Of a stretch of 6,015 bases of DNA, positions 1 through 5,876 are shown in pieces (within the stretch, counting starts at the first letter, position 1; each line of letters starts with the position of its first letter). The notes under the pieces are model-generated. The model saw only the letters and a list, made by a program, of their open reading frames with translations, did no database searches and was not told the origin of the DNA. The position numbers and the translations under genes were made by a program. Origin of the DNA: an uncultured Ruminococcus sp. (GTDB lineage Bacteria; Bacillota; Clostridia; Oscillospirales; Acutalibacteraceae); assembly GCA_902783815.1 (NCBI GenBank), contig CACZSM010000069.1, positions 1-6,015 of the forward strand, in the 5' to 3' direction.

Positions 1-1
1 A

Positions 2-220
2 ATTAAATCAAAATTGCGATCTGTATCAATTTTTTTAAATACTCCTTGTTATGGAGGATCATATGCTATAGGTTATTTTTATGATCCTGAAACTAAACAT
101 TGGGCAACATACCACAATGATGAAAGAGGCAGCAGTTTGTACAGTTATTATGACTGCGAAGAAGAAGCAATCGTTAAAGTATATAAAATGGTCAAAACAG
201 AATATAAGCTTCAGAACTAA
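2..220 (+). CDS. 3' end of a small protein of unknown function, immunity-protein-like tail
   Basis: The frame is open from the first base of the window to a TAA at 218-220. The gene most likely begins upstream, so only its last 72 codons or so are visible. A TTG at 14 could serve as a start, but no ribosome binding site can be judged there. The visible protein is rich in aromatic and acidic residues and reads ...FYDPETKHWATYHNDERG... then ...YYDCEEEAIVKVYKMVK. This W-x-x-Y...ERG pattern followed by a Tyr/Phe-(D/S)-x-EEEA helix recalls small bacterial immunity proteins (Imm59-type) of polymorphic toxin systems. That resemblance is from memory of the pattern, not a search. No signal peptide or membrane segment is visible. 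No toxin gene is in the window; if one exists it should lie upstream. The ORF itself is likely real; the immunity role is a guess. Confidence 0.5.
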   Translation: MKSKLRSVSIFLNTPCYGGSYAIGYFYDPETKHWATYHNDERGSSLYSYYDCEEEAIVKVYKMVKTEYKLQN

Positions 221-251
221 CATTGAAAGAATGTTTGGAGTGTGGAGTTGT

Positions 252-280
252 TTGGAAAGTTAAATGTGAGGTTTTATAAT
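252..280 (+). promoter_or_regulatory. Probable sigma-A promoter of the membrane-anchored protein gene
   Basis: A TTGGAA -35-like box (252-257) is separated by exactly 17 bp from a perfect TATAAT -10 box (275-280). Transcription would begin near 287, which leaves a leader of only about 14 nt that starts almost at the Shine-Dalgarno sequence (TAGGGGG, 287-293) of the gene at 301. The -35 matches consensus at 4 of 6 positions. The call rests on the exact -10 and the ideal spacing. Confidence 0.45.
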
Positions 281-300
281 TTTGCTTAGGGGGAATTATT

Positions 301-1266
301 ATGAAGAATAGTAAAGCTGTAGCAATGGTTGCAGTTTGCGGAACAGTTATTGCAGCAGCAGGCATTGTGGCGGCTGTTGTGCTGAATAATAATACGTCAG
401 CGACAGAAAACAGTGCTCAAAATAGCACTGCCACAGTAATATCTATAAGCGCTGAGGAACAAATTTTCTATCAGAAGCTTATTCAGGAAAGAGAGGAACT
501 GAAGCAAAAATACTATAATGAATTAATAGATTCTGATCTATATTCTGAGATGGAAAATAAAGCAGCTGAAGTTAGCTTTGAAGCAGAAAATATGGTGCAT
601 AATGATATGCTTTCAAAGGTTATTGATATACTTGACCGCAGCGGAAAGAATGAAAAGCAAATTACAACCAATGACAAGAGTTTTGATAATTACCGTTCAT
701 TGATAGAGGATTGTATAGACCTTTATAAAAACGGAAGTGACAAACTTACGGTTGAAGAGAAAATGAGGTTAAGAATGGAGCTGACCTATGCGTATACATC
801 CTTCAAGGATCCGGCTAATGATCCTGACGGACATTCGGCTGAATTAGGTAGCCAAATCTCAGAATTGATATACGGTGCGGATTTTGAAAAGGATTACAGC
901 TCATCAGGAAATAATAATGAGACAGACCTGACGGTTAGACAGCAGGTATCTCAGAAATGGGCTGAACGGATGCTTGAAATAAAAAGTGAACTTTCCGCTA
1001 ATTCAGAATACGCGGATATGAATGATGAAGATTTGCTCGAAATAGCTGATAATATGCAGGCTGCTGAAAGACGCAGGGAAGCGGTTGCTATTATACAAAG
1101 ATTCATTACTTTCACACCGATTGAAGGTCTTTATGATAAAAATGCCCCAGATTACGATACAGCTCACAGGCTTTTCGCTGATGCATGTAAAGATACTATT
1201 GATAGCTTTGGCGGTGCATTGACTGCCGAGGAAAAATATCTGTTGTCGTATGAAGCGGAGCATTGA
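301..1266 (+). CDS. Membrane-anchored extracytoplasmic helical protein with a two-fold internal repeat, unknown function
   Basis: The protein has 321 aa, starting at an ATG 7 nt after the strong Shine-Dalgarno TAGGGGG (287-293). Residues 1-5 are polar with two lysines. Residues 6-28 form one Ala/Val-rich hydrophobic segment (an uncleaved anchor or signal peptide), followed by a low-complexity Asn/Ser/Thr linker (29-50). The remainder is hydrophilic, highly charged and predicted by eye to be mostly alpha-helical, so it should sit outside the membrane. It seems to hold two diverged copies of one module, about residues 52-165 and 208-321. NELxxxxxYxxM (73-84) matches SELxxxxxYxxM (229-240), and LTVEEK (149-154) matches LTAEEK (307-312), each after a D-x(8-9) helix. 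A Ser/Asn-rich linker (199-208) separates the copies. No enzyme motif is visible, and I do not recognise the family. Cys13 is too early and lacks a lipobox, so it is not a lipoprotein. It is preceded by its own promoter and followed by a long hairpin, so it is probably monocistronic. Confidence 0.85.
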   Translation: MKNSKAVAMVAVCGTVIAAAGIVAAVVLNNNTSATENSAQNSTATVISISAEEQIFYQKLIQEREELKQKYYNELIDSDLYSEMENKAAEVSFEAENMVHNDMLSKVIDILDRSGKNEKQITTNDKSFDNYRSLIEDCIDLYKNGSDKLTVEEKMRLRMELTYAYTSFKDPANDPDGHSAELGSQISELIYGADFEKDYSSSGNNNETDLTVRQQVSQKWAERMLEIKSELSANSEYADMNDEDLLEIADNMQAAERRREAVAIIQRFITFTPIEGLYDKNAPDYDTAHRLFADACKDTIDSFGGALTAEEKYLLSYEAEH

Positions 1267-1353
1267 ATAATGAATGGTGAATAAATAATAGTAAATTAAA
1301 CTGTTGAGTTAAATGGTAAAAGTAAAATTTAAAAGTGAAATTGTATAGTGGAA

Positions 1354-1404
1354 ACGTGAGTGTGTTCCCTTCAATCAGCAGTGATTGAAGGGAACACACT
1401 ACGT
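1354..1404. terminator. Long inverted repeat, probable terminator or structural palindrome
   Basis: The two arms 1359-1377 and 1382-1400 are perfect 19-bp reverse complements around a 4-nt GCAG loop. The palindromic ACGT at 1354-1357 and 1401-1404 can extend the stem by four pairs past a single bulged G (1358). The hairpin lies about 90 nt after the stop at 1266 and just before the tyrS promoter, where a terminator would be expected. However, only a short TTTAT follows the right arm, and the stem base is not GC-rich, so it is a poor classical intrinsic terminator. It could instead be an mRNA-end stabilising hairpin, a protein-binding palindrome or a dispersed repeat. No second copy is in the window. 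Confidence 0.5.
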
Positions 1405-1432
1405 TTATCGACACCGGAGGCACTTCGGCGCC

Positions 1433-1461
1433 TTGACAAATGAGGAGGAATTGTTTATAAT
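1433..1461 (+). promoter_or_regulatory. Consensus sigma-A promoter of the tyrS operon
   Basis: A perfect TTGACA -35 (1433-1438), a 17-bp spacer (1439-1455) and a perfect TATAAT -10 (1456-1461) make an ideal vegetative promoter. Initiation is expected near 1468, at the 5' edge of the T-box leader. Such a strong constitutive promoter fits a gene whose control is by transcription attenuation rather than by initiation. A small hairpin with a TTCG loop (1418-1433, one A-C mismatch) abuts the -35. It would form only in read-through RNA from upstream. Confidence 0.88.
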
Positions 1462-1667
1462 TGTAGATAATGCGAGGAAAAGAAGAAGTATGCTGTGATC
1501 GCGGATTCAGAGAGGGTGTGGTCGGTGCGAATGCCCTCCGTGTGCAGCAGAAATACATCTTGGAGCAGGTGGGTGAACTTGTAGTAGCCTTGCCCGGGTC
1601 GCACCCGTTATAGTGCAGGGGTATTTTCGTACTCCATGAGGCTGCTGCCGTAAGACAGCAGTAAATT

Positions 1668-1698
1668 GAGGTGGTACAGCGGTTGTCAGATCGCCCTC
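1668..1698 (+). promoter_or_regulatory. T-box antiterminator
   Basis: GAGG (1668-1671) can pair with CCUC (1695-1698). The seven-base bulge UGGUACA (1672-1678) then exposes the tRNA-binding bases, and GCGGU (1679-1683) pairs with AUCGC (1690-1694) around a six-base loop. This is the standard two-helix antiterminator with intervening bulge. It uses CCCUC (1694-1698), the same bases needed by the 5' arm of the terminator, so the two structures exclude each other. Confidence 0.9.
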
Positions 1699-1721
1699 TG
1701 GTAGTAACAGGGGGTTTTTTT
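1694..1721 (+). terminator. Regulated intrinsic terminator of the T-box leader
   Basis: CCCUCUG (1694-1700) pairs with CAGGGGG (1708-1714) with one G-U pair and a seven-base loop, followed by seven Ts (1715-1721). It should form when tRNA-Tyr is aminoacylated, stopping transcription about 40 nt before the tyrS start. A CCCCC tract just after the T-run (1724-1728) could also pair with the GGGGG arm. Confidence 0.93.
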
Positions 1722-1762
1722 GTCCCCCGGAATCACTTTTTAAAATGAAAGGACGACAGAAA

Positions 1763-2989
1763 ATGGGAGTTTATGAGGAACTTCAAAGAAGAGGTCTGAT
1801 AGCTCAGACAACAGATGAAAATGAGATCAGGGATCTGGTCAATTCGGGTAAGGCAGTGTTCTATATCGGCTTCGACCCGACAGCAGACAGCCTCCATGTT
1901 GGTCACTTTATGGCGCTTTGCCTTATGAAAAGACTGCAAATGGCAGGCAATAAGCCAATAGCACTCATAGGCGGCGGTACAGGAATGATAGGCGACCCTA
2001 CAGGTAAGACCGATATGAGAAAAATGCTTACTAAAGAGGATATCCAGCATAACTGCGAGTGTTTCAAAAAACAAATGAGCAGGTTTATTGATTTCTCGGA
2101 TGATAAGGCTCTGATGGTGAATAATGCAGACTGGCTGCTTGATCTGAATTATGTAGAGCTTCTGAGAGAGGTCGGAGCTTGTTTCAGTGTCAACAGGATG
2201 CTTGCAGCAGAGTGCTATAAGCAGCGTATGGAAAGAGGACTCAGCTTTCTTGAATTCAACTACATGATAATGCAAAGCTACGATTTCTACTCATTATTCA
2301 AAAAGTATGGCTGTAACCTCCAGTTCGGCGGAGACGACCAGTGGAGCAATATGCTTGGCGGTACAGAGCTTATCAGAAGAAAACTCGGTAAGGATGCCTA
2401 TGCAATGACAATAAATCTGCTTCTGAATTCAGAGGGCAAGAAAATGGGCAAGACCGAAAAGGGAGCAGTATGGCTCGATGCTGAAAAGACAAGTCCTTAT
2501 GATTTCTTCCAGTACTGGAGAAATGTCGGTGATGACGATGTTATCAAGTGCCTGAAAATGCTTACATTCGTTCCGATAGAGGAAATTGAATCAATGGAAA
2601 AGTGGGAGGGCAGCCAGCTCAATAAGGCTAAGGAAATACTTGCATATGAACTGACAAAGTTAGTGCATGGAGAAGAAGAGGCTGAAAAGGCTCTCGAAGC
2701 GGCAAGGGCATTGTTCTCTGCAGGAGCTGATACTGAAAATATGCCTTCAACTACGATCACAAATGCAGACTTTACAGACGGCAGTATAGGACTTATAGAT
2801 CTGTTGTTCCTCGCAAAGCTGGCACCATCAAAGGGAGACGCAAGAAGACTTATACAGCAGGGCGGAATAGCTGTGGATGATAAGAAGATCACGGATGTAA
2901 AGACATTCCTCAGTGCAGATGATTTTGCAAACGGTCAGATAGTTATTAAAAAAGGCAAAAAGGTATTCCATAAGATCATACTCGGATAA
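1763..2989 (+). CDS. tyrS: Tyrosyl-tRNA synthetase
   Basis: This cytoplasmic class I synthetase activates tyrosine with ATP and charges tRNA-Tyr. The chosen ATG gives 408 aa, normal for bacterial TyrRS, and follows AAAGGA (1748-1753) with 9 nt spacing. It yields the family-typical N-terminus MxVYEELQRRGLIAQ. An in-frame ATG 18 nt upstream overlaps that ribosome binding site and is rejected. Visible motifs are the HIGH variant HVGH (45-48, after FDPTADSL), GGGTGMIGDPTGK (70-82), the tyrosine-pocket helix with QSYDF (171-175), QFGGDDQW (187-194) and the KMSKS variant KMGKT (227-231). A C-terminal S4-type RNA-binding domain (about 343-405, APSKGDARRLIQQGG) follows a helical linker. The gene is first in an operon behind a Tyr T-box, which independently supports the assignment. 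It is followed 23 nt later by nusB. Nothing suggests truncation or transfer. Confidence 0.98.
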   Translation: MGVYEELQRRGLIAQTTDENEIRDLVNSGKAVFYIGFDPTADSLHVGHFMALCLMKRLQMAGNKPIALIGGGTGMIGDPTGKTDMRKMLTKEDIQHNCECFKKQMSRFIDFSDDKALMVNNADWLLDLNYVELLREVGACFSVNRMLAAECYKQRMERGLSFLEFNYMIMQSYDFYSLFKKYGCNLQFGGDDQWSNMLGGTELIRRKLGKDAYAMTINLLLNSEGKKMGKTEKGAVWLDAEKTSPYDFFQYWRNVGDDDVIKCLKMLTFVPIEEIESMEKWEGSQLNKAKEILAYELTKLVHGEEEAEKALEAARALFSAGADTENMPSTTITNADFTDGSIGLIDLLFLAKLAPSKGDARRLIQQGGIAVDDKKITDVKTFLSADDFANGQIVIKKGKKVFHKIILG

Positions 2990-3012
2990 TAAAGAGTGAA
3001 AGGAAAAATACT

Positions 3013-3450
3013 ATGAGCAAGGATAATACCCGCAGCAGCGAAAGACATCAGGAAAGACAGCTTGCTTTTGAATTGCTGTTCGAGCAGATATTCCGTCAGG
3101 ATAGTATTGAAAGCATAATCGAGGATGCCTCCGCAGCAAGAGATGCCGAAGCAGGAAAATATACAAGAAAACTGTCATTCGGAGTGGAGGAACATCTCAG
3201 TGAAATTGATGAGATGATAGAAAAACACCTCAAGGGCTGGAAAATGAACAGAGTATCAAAGGTAGCACTTACGATAATGAGAATATCTGTATATGAGATG
3301 CTCTATGAAAAGTCAGTTCCGGTAAGCGTATCAATAAATGAGGCAGTAGAGCTTGCAAAGGAATTTGCGACAAAGGACGATGCTTCTTTTGTAAATGGTG
3401 TACTGGGATCGGCTGCGAGAACAATAAGTGAAAGCGGCGGCGAGAAGTGA
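3013..3450 (+). CDS. nusB: Transcription antitermination factor NusB
   Basis: NusB is a small all-helical RNA-binding protein. With NusE (ribosomal protein S10) it binds boxA of rRNA leaders, and it takes part in antitermination and rRNA maturation in the cytoplasm. The product has 145 aa, the usual size. Helix 1 carries the Arg-rich RNA-binding start (SSERHQERQLAFELLFEQ, about 8-25). The C-terminal half shows the family signature VPVSVSINEAVELAKEF followed by FVNGVLG (about 102-131). The ATG is preceded by AAAGGA (2999-3004) with 8 nt spacing. It lies 23 nt behind tyrS with no terminator between, so it is probably co-transcribed from the T-box promoter. Its TGA overlaps the next gene's ATG by one base, which implies translational coupling. 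Confidence 0.96.
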   Translation: MSKDNTRSSERHQERQLAFELLFEQIFRQDSIESIIEDASAARDAEAGKYTRKLSFGVEEHLSEIDEMIEKHLKGWKMNRVSKVALTIMRISVYEMLYEKSVPVSVSINEAVELAKEFATKDDASFVNGVLGSAARTISESGGEK

Positions 3451-4388
3451 TGCCTTGTTTTTTGGGGCTGGATACCAGCAATTATACGACTTCGGTTTCC
3501 TTGTATGACAGCGGCAGCGGTACTATGATAATGAGAAAAAAACTGCTGCCCGTCAGACAGGGAGAATGTGGACTTCGGCAAAGTGACGCAGTATTTCACC
3601 ATACTGTGCAGCTCCCGGAGCTGGTGCAGGAGGTTCTTGCGGCATCACCGGGAAAAATAGCAGCGGTAGGAGTATCGGATCGTCCGAGAGATGCGGAGGG
3701 TTCGTATATGCCGTGTTTTCTTGTCGGAAAAGGCGCAGGGGAGATGATCGCATCAGCGCTTGATGCACCTGTCTATGGGTTCTCACACCAGAGCGGTCAT
3801 ATCGCTGCAGCACTCTTTTCGGCAGAGCATACGGAGCTTGTGGGTAAAAGATTTCTGGCTTTCCATGTTTCCGGCGGTACTACTGAGGCTCTTCTTGTCG
3901 AAGGCGGGGGAGACAGGATCTTTTCAGTTCAGCTTGTGGGCAAAACACTTGATCTGAATGCAGGTCAGCTTATCGACAGGGTAGGAGTAATGCTCGGACT
4001 GCCGTTCCCGTGCGGAGCAGAGCTTGAAAGGTTTGCAGAACATAATACGGAGCCTGTGAAGGCAAGGGTAACATTGAAGGGCAGTGACTGCTGTCTTTCC
4101 GGCGGAGAGAACATCTGCCGGAGGGCTTTTGAAGGCGGAAGAACAAAGGAATATACAGCAGCGCTTTGTCTTGAGATAGTCGGAAAGACTATTGATGGGA
4201 TGTGTGAGGCGCTTCTTGAAGAATATGGAGATATACCGGTAGTGTTTGCCGGAGGAGTTATGTCTGACAGGATAATAAAGGAAAGACTGCTTGCAAGGTA
4301 CGGAGCGTATTTTGCACAGCCGGCTTATTCTGCGGATAATGCTTCAGGTACTGCATTTTTGTGCAGTATAAGACATAAAATGAATTGA
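3450..4388 (+). CDS. TsaD/Kae1-like (Gcp, former peptidase M22) protein, probable paralogue
   Basis: The 312-aa product has the ASKHA-type fold pattern of the TsaD/Kae1/Gcp family, whose main member transfers threonylcarbamoyl to A37 of ANN-decoding tRNAs. Visible elements are the N-terminal strand LGLDTSNYTTSVSLYD (5-20), the metal-binding H-x3-H in FSHQSGH (H113, H117; HMEGH in TsaD), the nucleotide loop SGGTTEALL (141-149), LIDRVGVMLGLPFPCG (175-189, matching FDKTAKLLGLxYPGG), AGGVMSDR (268-274) and the metal Asp in SADNASG (D296). It is shorter than typical TsaD (about 335-345 aa). The SFSGLKT segment is replaced by CLSGGEN (215-221), and FDK is IDR. These differences suggest a paralogue rather than the canonical tsaD, which I expect elsewhere near tsaB/tsaE, so no symbol is given. 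The ATG overlaps the nusB stop (TGATG). A GTG at 3447 could add one residue. No strong ribosome binding site is seen, so translation is probably coupled to nusB. Confidence 0.85.
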   Translation: MPCFLGLDTSNYTTSVSLYDSGSGTMIMRKKLLPVRQGECGLRQSDAVFHHTVQLPELVQEVLAASPGKIAAVGVSDRPRDAEGSYMPCFLVGKGAGEMIASALDAPVYGFSHQSGHIAAALFSAEHTELVGKRFLAFHVSGGTTEALLVEGGGDRIFSVQLVGKTLDLNAGQLIDRVGVMLGLPFPCGAELERFAEHNTEPVKARVTLKGSDCCLSGGENICRRAFEGGRTKEYTAALCLEIVGKTIDGMCEALLEEYGDIPVVFAGGVMSDRIIKERLLARYGAYFAQPAYSADNASGTAFLCSIRHKMN

Positions 4389-4412
4389 TAATTTCTGATG
4401 GAGGTCGAAAGA

Positions 4413-5768
4413 ATGGGCAGATTATTCGGAACAGACGGCGCAAGAGGCGTCGCTAATACAGAACTGACTATAGAGCTTGCAATGAATATAGGCAGAGCAG
4501 CTGCAATGGTGCTTACAGAAAGCTCGGAAAGAAAGCATCCGAAAATACTCATCGGAAAGGATACAAGACTTTCAGGAGATATGCTGGAGGGCGCACTTAT
4601 TGCAGGACTTTGTTCAGTTGGTGCGGATGTGGTGCTTTTAGGAGTTGTGCCGACACCTACTGTGGCATACCTTGTAAAGAAGTATAATGCTGATGCAGGA
4701 ATAATGATATCAGCTTCACATAATCCGTTTGAATTCAATGGTATAAAGATATTCTCCGGTACAGGCTATAAGCTGCCTGATGCAATGGAGGAAAAGATCG
4801 AGGCAATCGTGCTTGACAATGCTGAGGAATATGTATGTCAGCAGGGGGATGCTCTCGGAAGAGTTACAAGAGCTGATGAGGCTGTTGAACAGTATATAGA
4901 TCATGTAATAAGAACTGTGGATCAGCGACTGGATGGTATGAGGATCGGTATTGACTGCTCAAACGGTTCATCATCCGTTACGGCTGAAAAGCTGTTTACA
5001 AAATTGGGCGCAGAGTGTTTCATGCTCTCCGATAAGCCGGATGGGGTTAATATAAATGACCGCTGCGGTTCGACTCATATGGAGAATCTGCAGCAATTCG
5101 TTGTGAAGAATCATCTTGACCTGGGAGTAGCATTTGACGGCGATGCAGACAGATGTCTTGCTGTGGATGATAAAGGACAGCTTATTGACGGTGACTTTTT
5201 AATGGCTATCTGCGCGTTGGATATGGCTTCAAGAAATAAGCTGAGCAGGAAGGCTGTTGTAGGCACAGTAATGTCAAATCTCGGATTCCAGAGGTTCTGC
5301 GCGGATAACGGACTGAAATTTGAAGCTACTGCTGTCGGTGACAGATATGTTCTTGAAAGGATGCTCAGCGAAGGCTATAATCTTGGCGGAGAGCAGTCCG
5401 GTCATGTTATCTTCCTTGACTACGCAACAACAGGTGATGGACAGCTTACTGCGGCTCAGCTGCTGAGTATCGTAAAAAGAAGAAATGCGAAGCTGTCTGA
5501 TATAGCTACCCTTATGACACATTATCCACAGGTTCTTATAAATGTAAGGGTAACTCCGGAAGGCAAAAAGCAGTTCAGTGATGATCCGGAAATAAACGGA
5601 AAAATAGAACAGGTAAAGAAAGAACTTGGAAATGACGGCAGAATACTTGTCCGTATGTCCGGAACTGAACCACTGGTAAGAGTAATGCTTGAGGGTCTTG
5701 ATGAGGCTCTTATCGGCAGACTCGGACAGGAAACCGCAGATCTTATAAAGGCAAAATATGGCAGCTGA
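4413..5768 (+). CDS. glmM: Phosphoglucosamine mutase
   Basis: GlmM converts glucosamine-6-phosphate to glucosamine-1-phosphate on the way to UDP-GlcNAc, the precursor of peptidoglycan and other envelope glycans, in the cytoplasm. The product has 451 aa, the usual length. The start MGRLFGTDGARG is typical of GlmM. Domain I carries the catalytic phosphoserine loop ISASHNP (99-105, Ser102). The Mg-binding loop is DGDADR (242-247), the sugar-specificity loop GGEQSGH (325-331), and the C-terminal phosphate-binding loop RMSGTEP (414-420). The chosen ATG has a perfect GGAGG (4400-4404) 8 nt upstream. The in-frame ATG at 4398 overlaps that ribosome binding site and is rejected. It sits 24 nt after the TsaD-like gene with no terminator or clear promoter between. 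GlmM in Firmicutes often follows cdaA-ybbR; here it is in a tyrS-nusB unit instead. Confidence 0.97.
   Translation: MGRLFGTDGARGVANTELTIELAMNIGRAAAMVLTESSERKHPKILIGKDTRLSGDMLEGALIAGLCSVGADVVLLGVVPTPTVAYLVKKYNADAGIMISASHNPFEFNGIKIFSGTGYKLPDAMEEKIEAIVLDNAEEYVCQQGDALGRVTRADEAVEQYIDHVIRTVDQRLDGMRIGIDCSNGSSSVTAEKLFTKLGAECFMLSDKPDGVNINDRCGSTHMENLQQFVVKNHLDLGVAFDGDADRCLAVDDKGQLIDGDFLMAICALDMASRNKLSRKAVVGTVMSNLGFQRFCADNGLKFEATAVGDRYVLERMLSEGYNLGGEQSGHVIFLDYATTGDGQLTAAQLLSIVKRRNAKLSDIATLMTHYPQVLINVRVTPEGKKQFSDDPEINGKIEQVKKELGNDGRILVRMSGTEPLVRVMLEGLDEALIGRLGQETADLIKAKYGS
5522..5530 (+). promoter_or_regulatory. DnaA-box-like 9-mer inside glmM
   Basis: TTATCCACA is an exact match to the bacterial DnaA-box consensus. 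It lies within coding sequence (encoding part of THYPQV), so it may be chance. It is listed because a second perfect copy in opposite orientation lies about 240 bp downstream. Confidence 0.25.
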
Positions 5769-5770
5769 TT

Positions 5771-5779
5771 TGTGGATAA
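5771..5779 (-). promoter_or_regulatory. DnaA-box-like 9-mer after glmM
   Basis: TGTGGATAA is the reverse complement of the consensus DnaA box TTATCCACA. It lies 2 nt past the glmM stop and about 60 bp upstream of the next promoter. It is non-coding, so codon choice does not explain it. Whether DnaA binds here is unknown. Confidence 0.3.
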
Positions 5780-5837
5780 TAACCAAAAATAAGGAATCGA
5801 AAATGTAAAAATTCTCTGTGGAAAGAGGTATTGTTTG

Positions 5838-5846
5838 TGGTATAAT
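5838..5846 (+). promoter_or_regulatory. Extended -10 promoter of the glycosyltransferase gene
   Basis: TGG directly followed by a perfect TATAAT (5841-5846) forms an extended -10 element. The -35 region (around 5817-5823, TGTGGAA) is a poor match, which is common for extended -10 promoters. Initiation near 5853 leaves a short leader of about 24 nt that holds the ribosome binding site. This suggests that the downstream gene is at least partly independent of the tyrS operon. No convincing terminator is visible between glmM and this promoter. Confidence 0.6.
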
Positions 5847-5876
5847 ATTCTCAGTAATATAATGGAGATGTTGTAA

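Larger units (their letters stand above)
1468..1722 (+). ncRNA. Tyrosine-responsive T-box leader of the tyrS operon
   Basis: This leader RNA reads tRNA-Tyr charging in cis and decides between termination and read-through. In stem I the lower helix AAGA/TCTT (1483-1486 with 1558-1561) and the next helix TGCTG/CAGCA (1491-1495 with 1545-1549) enclose the specifier loop. That loop has AGUA (1487-1490) on one side and GAAAUACA (1550-1557) on the other. The specifier is UAC (1554-1556), a tyrosine codon that agrees with the downstream gene. The distal AGAGAGGG (1509-1516) and loop GGUGCGA (1524-1530) fit the conserved bulge and apical loop that contact the tRNA elbow. Stem III is CTGCTG/CAGCAG (1642-1647 with 1656-1661). 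The T-box element GAGGUGGUACAGCG (1668-1681) carries the UGGU that pairs with the tRNA acceptor end. Uncharged tRNA-Tyr should favour the antiterminator and expression; charged tRNA should favour the terminator. The exact 5' end is inferred from the promoter. Confidence 0.95.

Noticed and set aside
334..342. Lipoprotein lipobox around Cys13 of the protein at 301-1266
   Set aside because: The Cys comes only 12 residues in, is preceded by MVAV without a proper lipobox, and most of the hydrophobic segment lies after it.
1267..1353. Small gene or promoter in the AT-rich stretch after 1266
   Set aside because: The only ATG frames are a few codons long, and no paired -35/-10 boxes with good spacing are present.
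1418..1433. Small hairpin with TTCG loop as a terminator before the tyrS promoter
   Set aside because: The stem has a mismatch and is only six pairs, and no T-run follows. It merges into the -35 box.
1196..1558. 120-codon minus-strand frame across the 1267-1500 gap
   Set aside because: It overlaps the palindrome, the tyrS promoter and T-box stem I. Its translation is low-complexity and has no family signature.
1745..1762. Upstream ATG as the tyrS start
   Set aside because: It has no ribosome binding site of its own and overlaps the AAAGGA that serves the ATG at 1763, where the family-typical N-terminus begins.
1733..2275. 180-codon open frame on the minus strand across tyrS
   Set aside because: It lies entirely opposite the certain tyrS coding sequence and its T-box edge, has no recognisable domain and is a composition shadow.
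4398..4412. Upstream ATG as the glmM start
   Set aside because: It overlaps the GGAGG that serves the ATG at 4413. GlmM proteins typically begin MGRLFGTDG.
5769..5840. Terminator after glmM
   Set aside because: Only a 4-bp CTCT/AGAG stem around 5814-5827 is seen, with no T-tract. I cannot support a terminator here.
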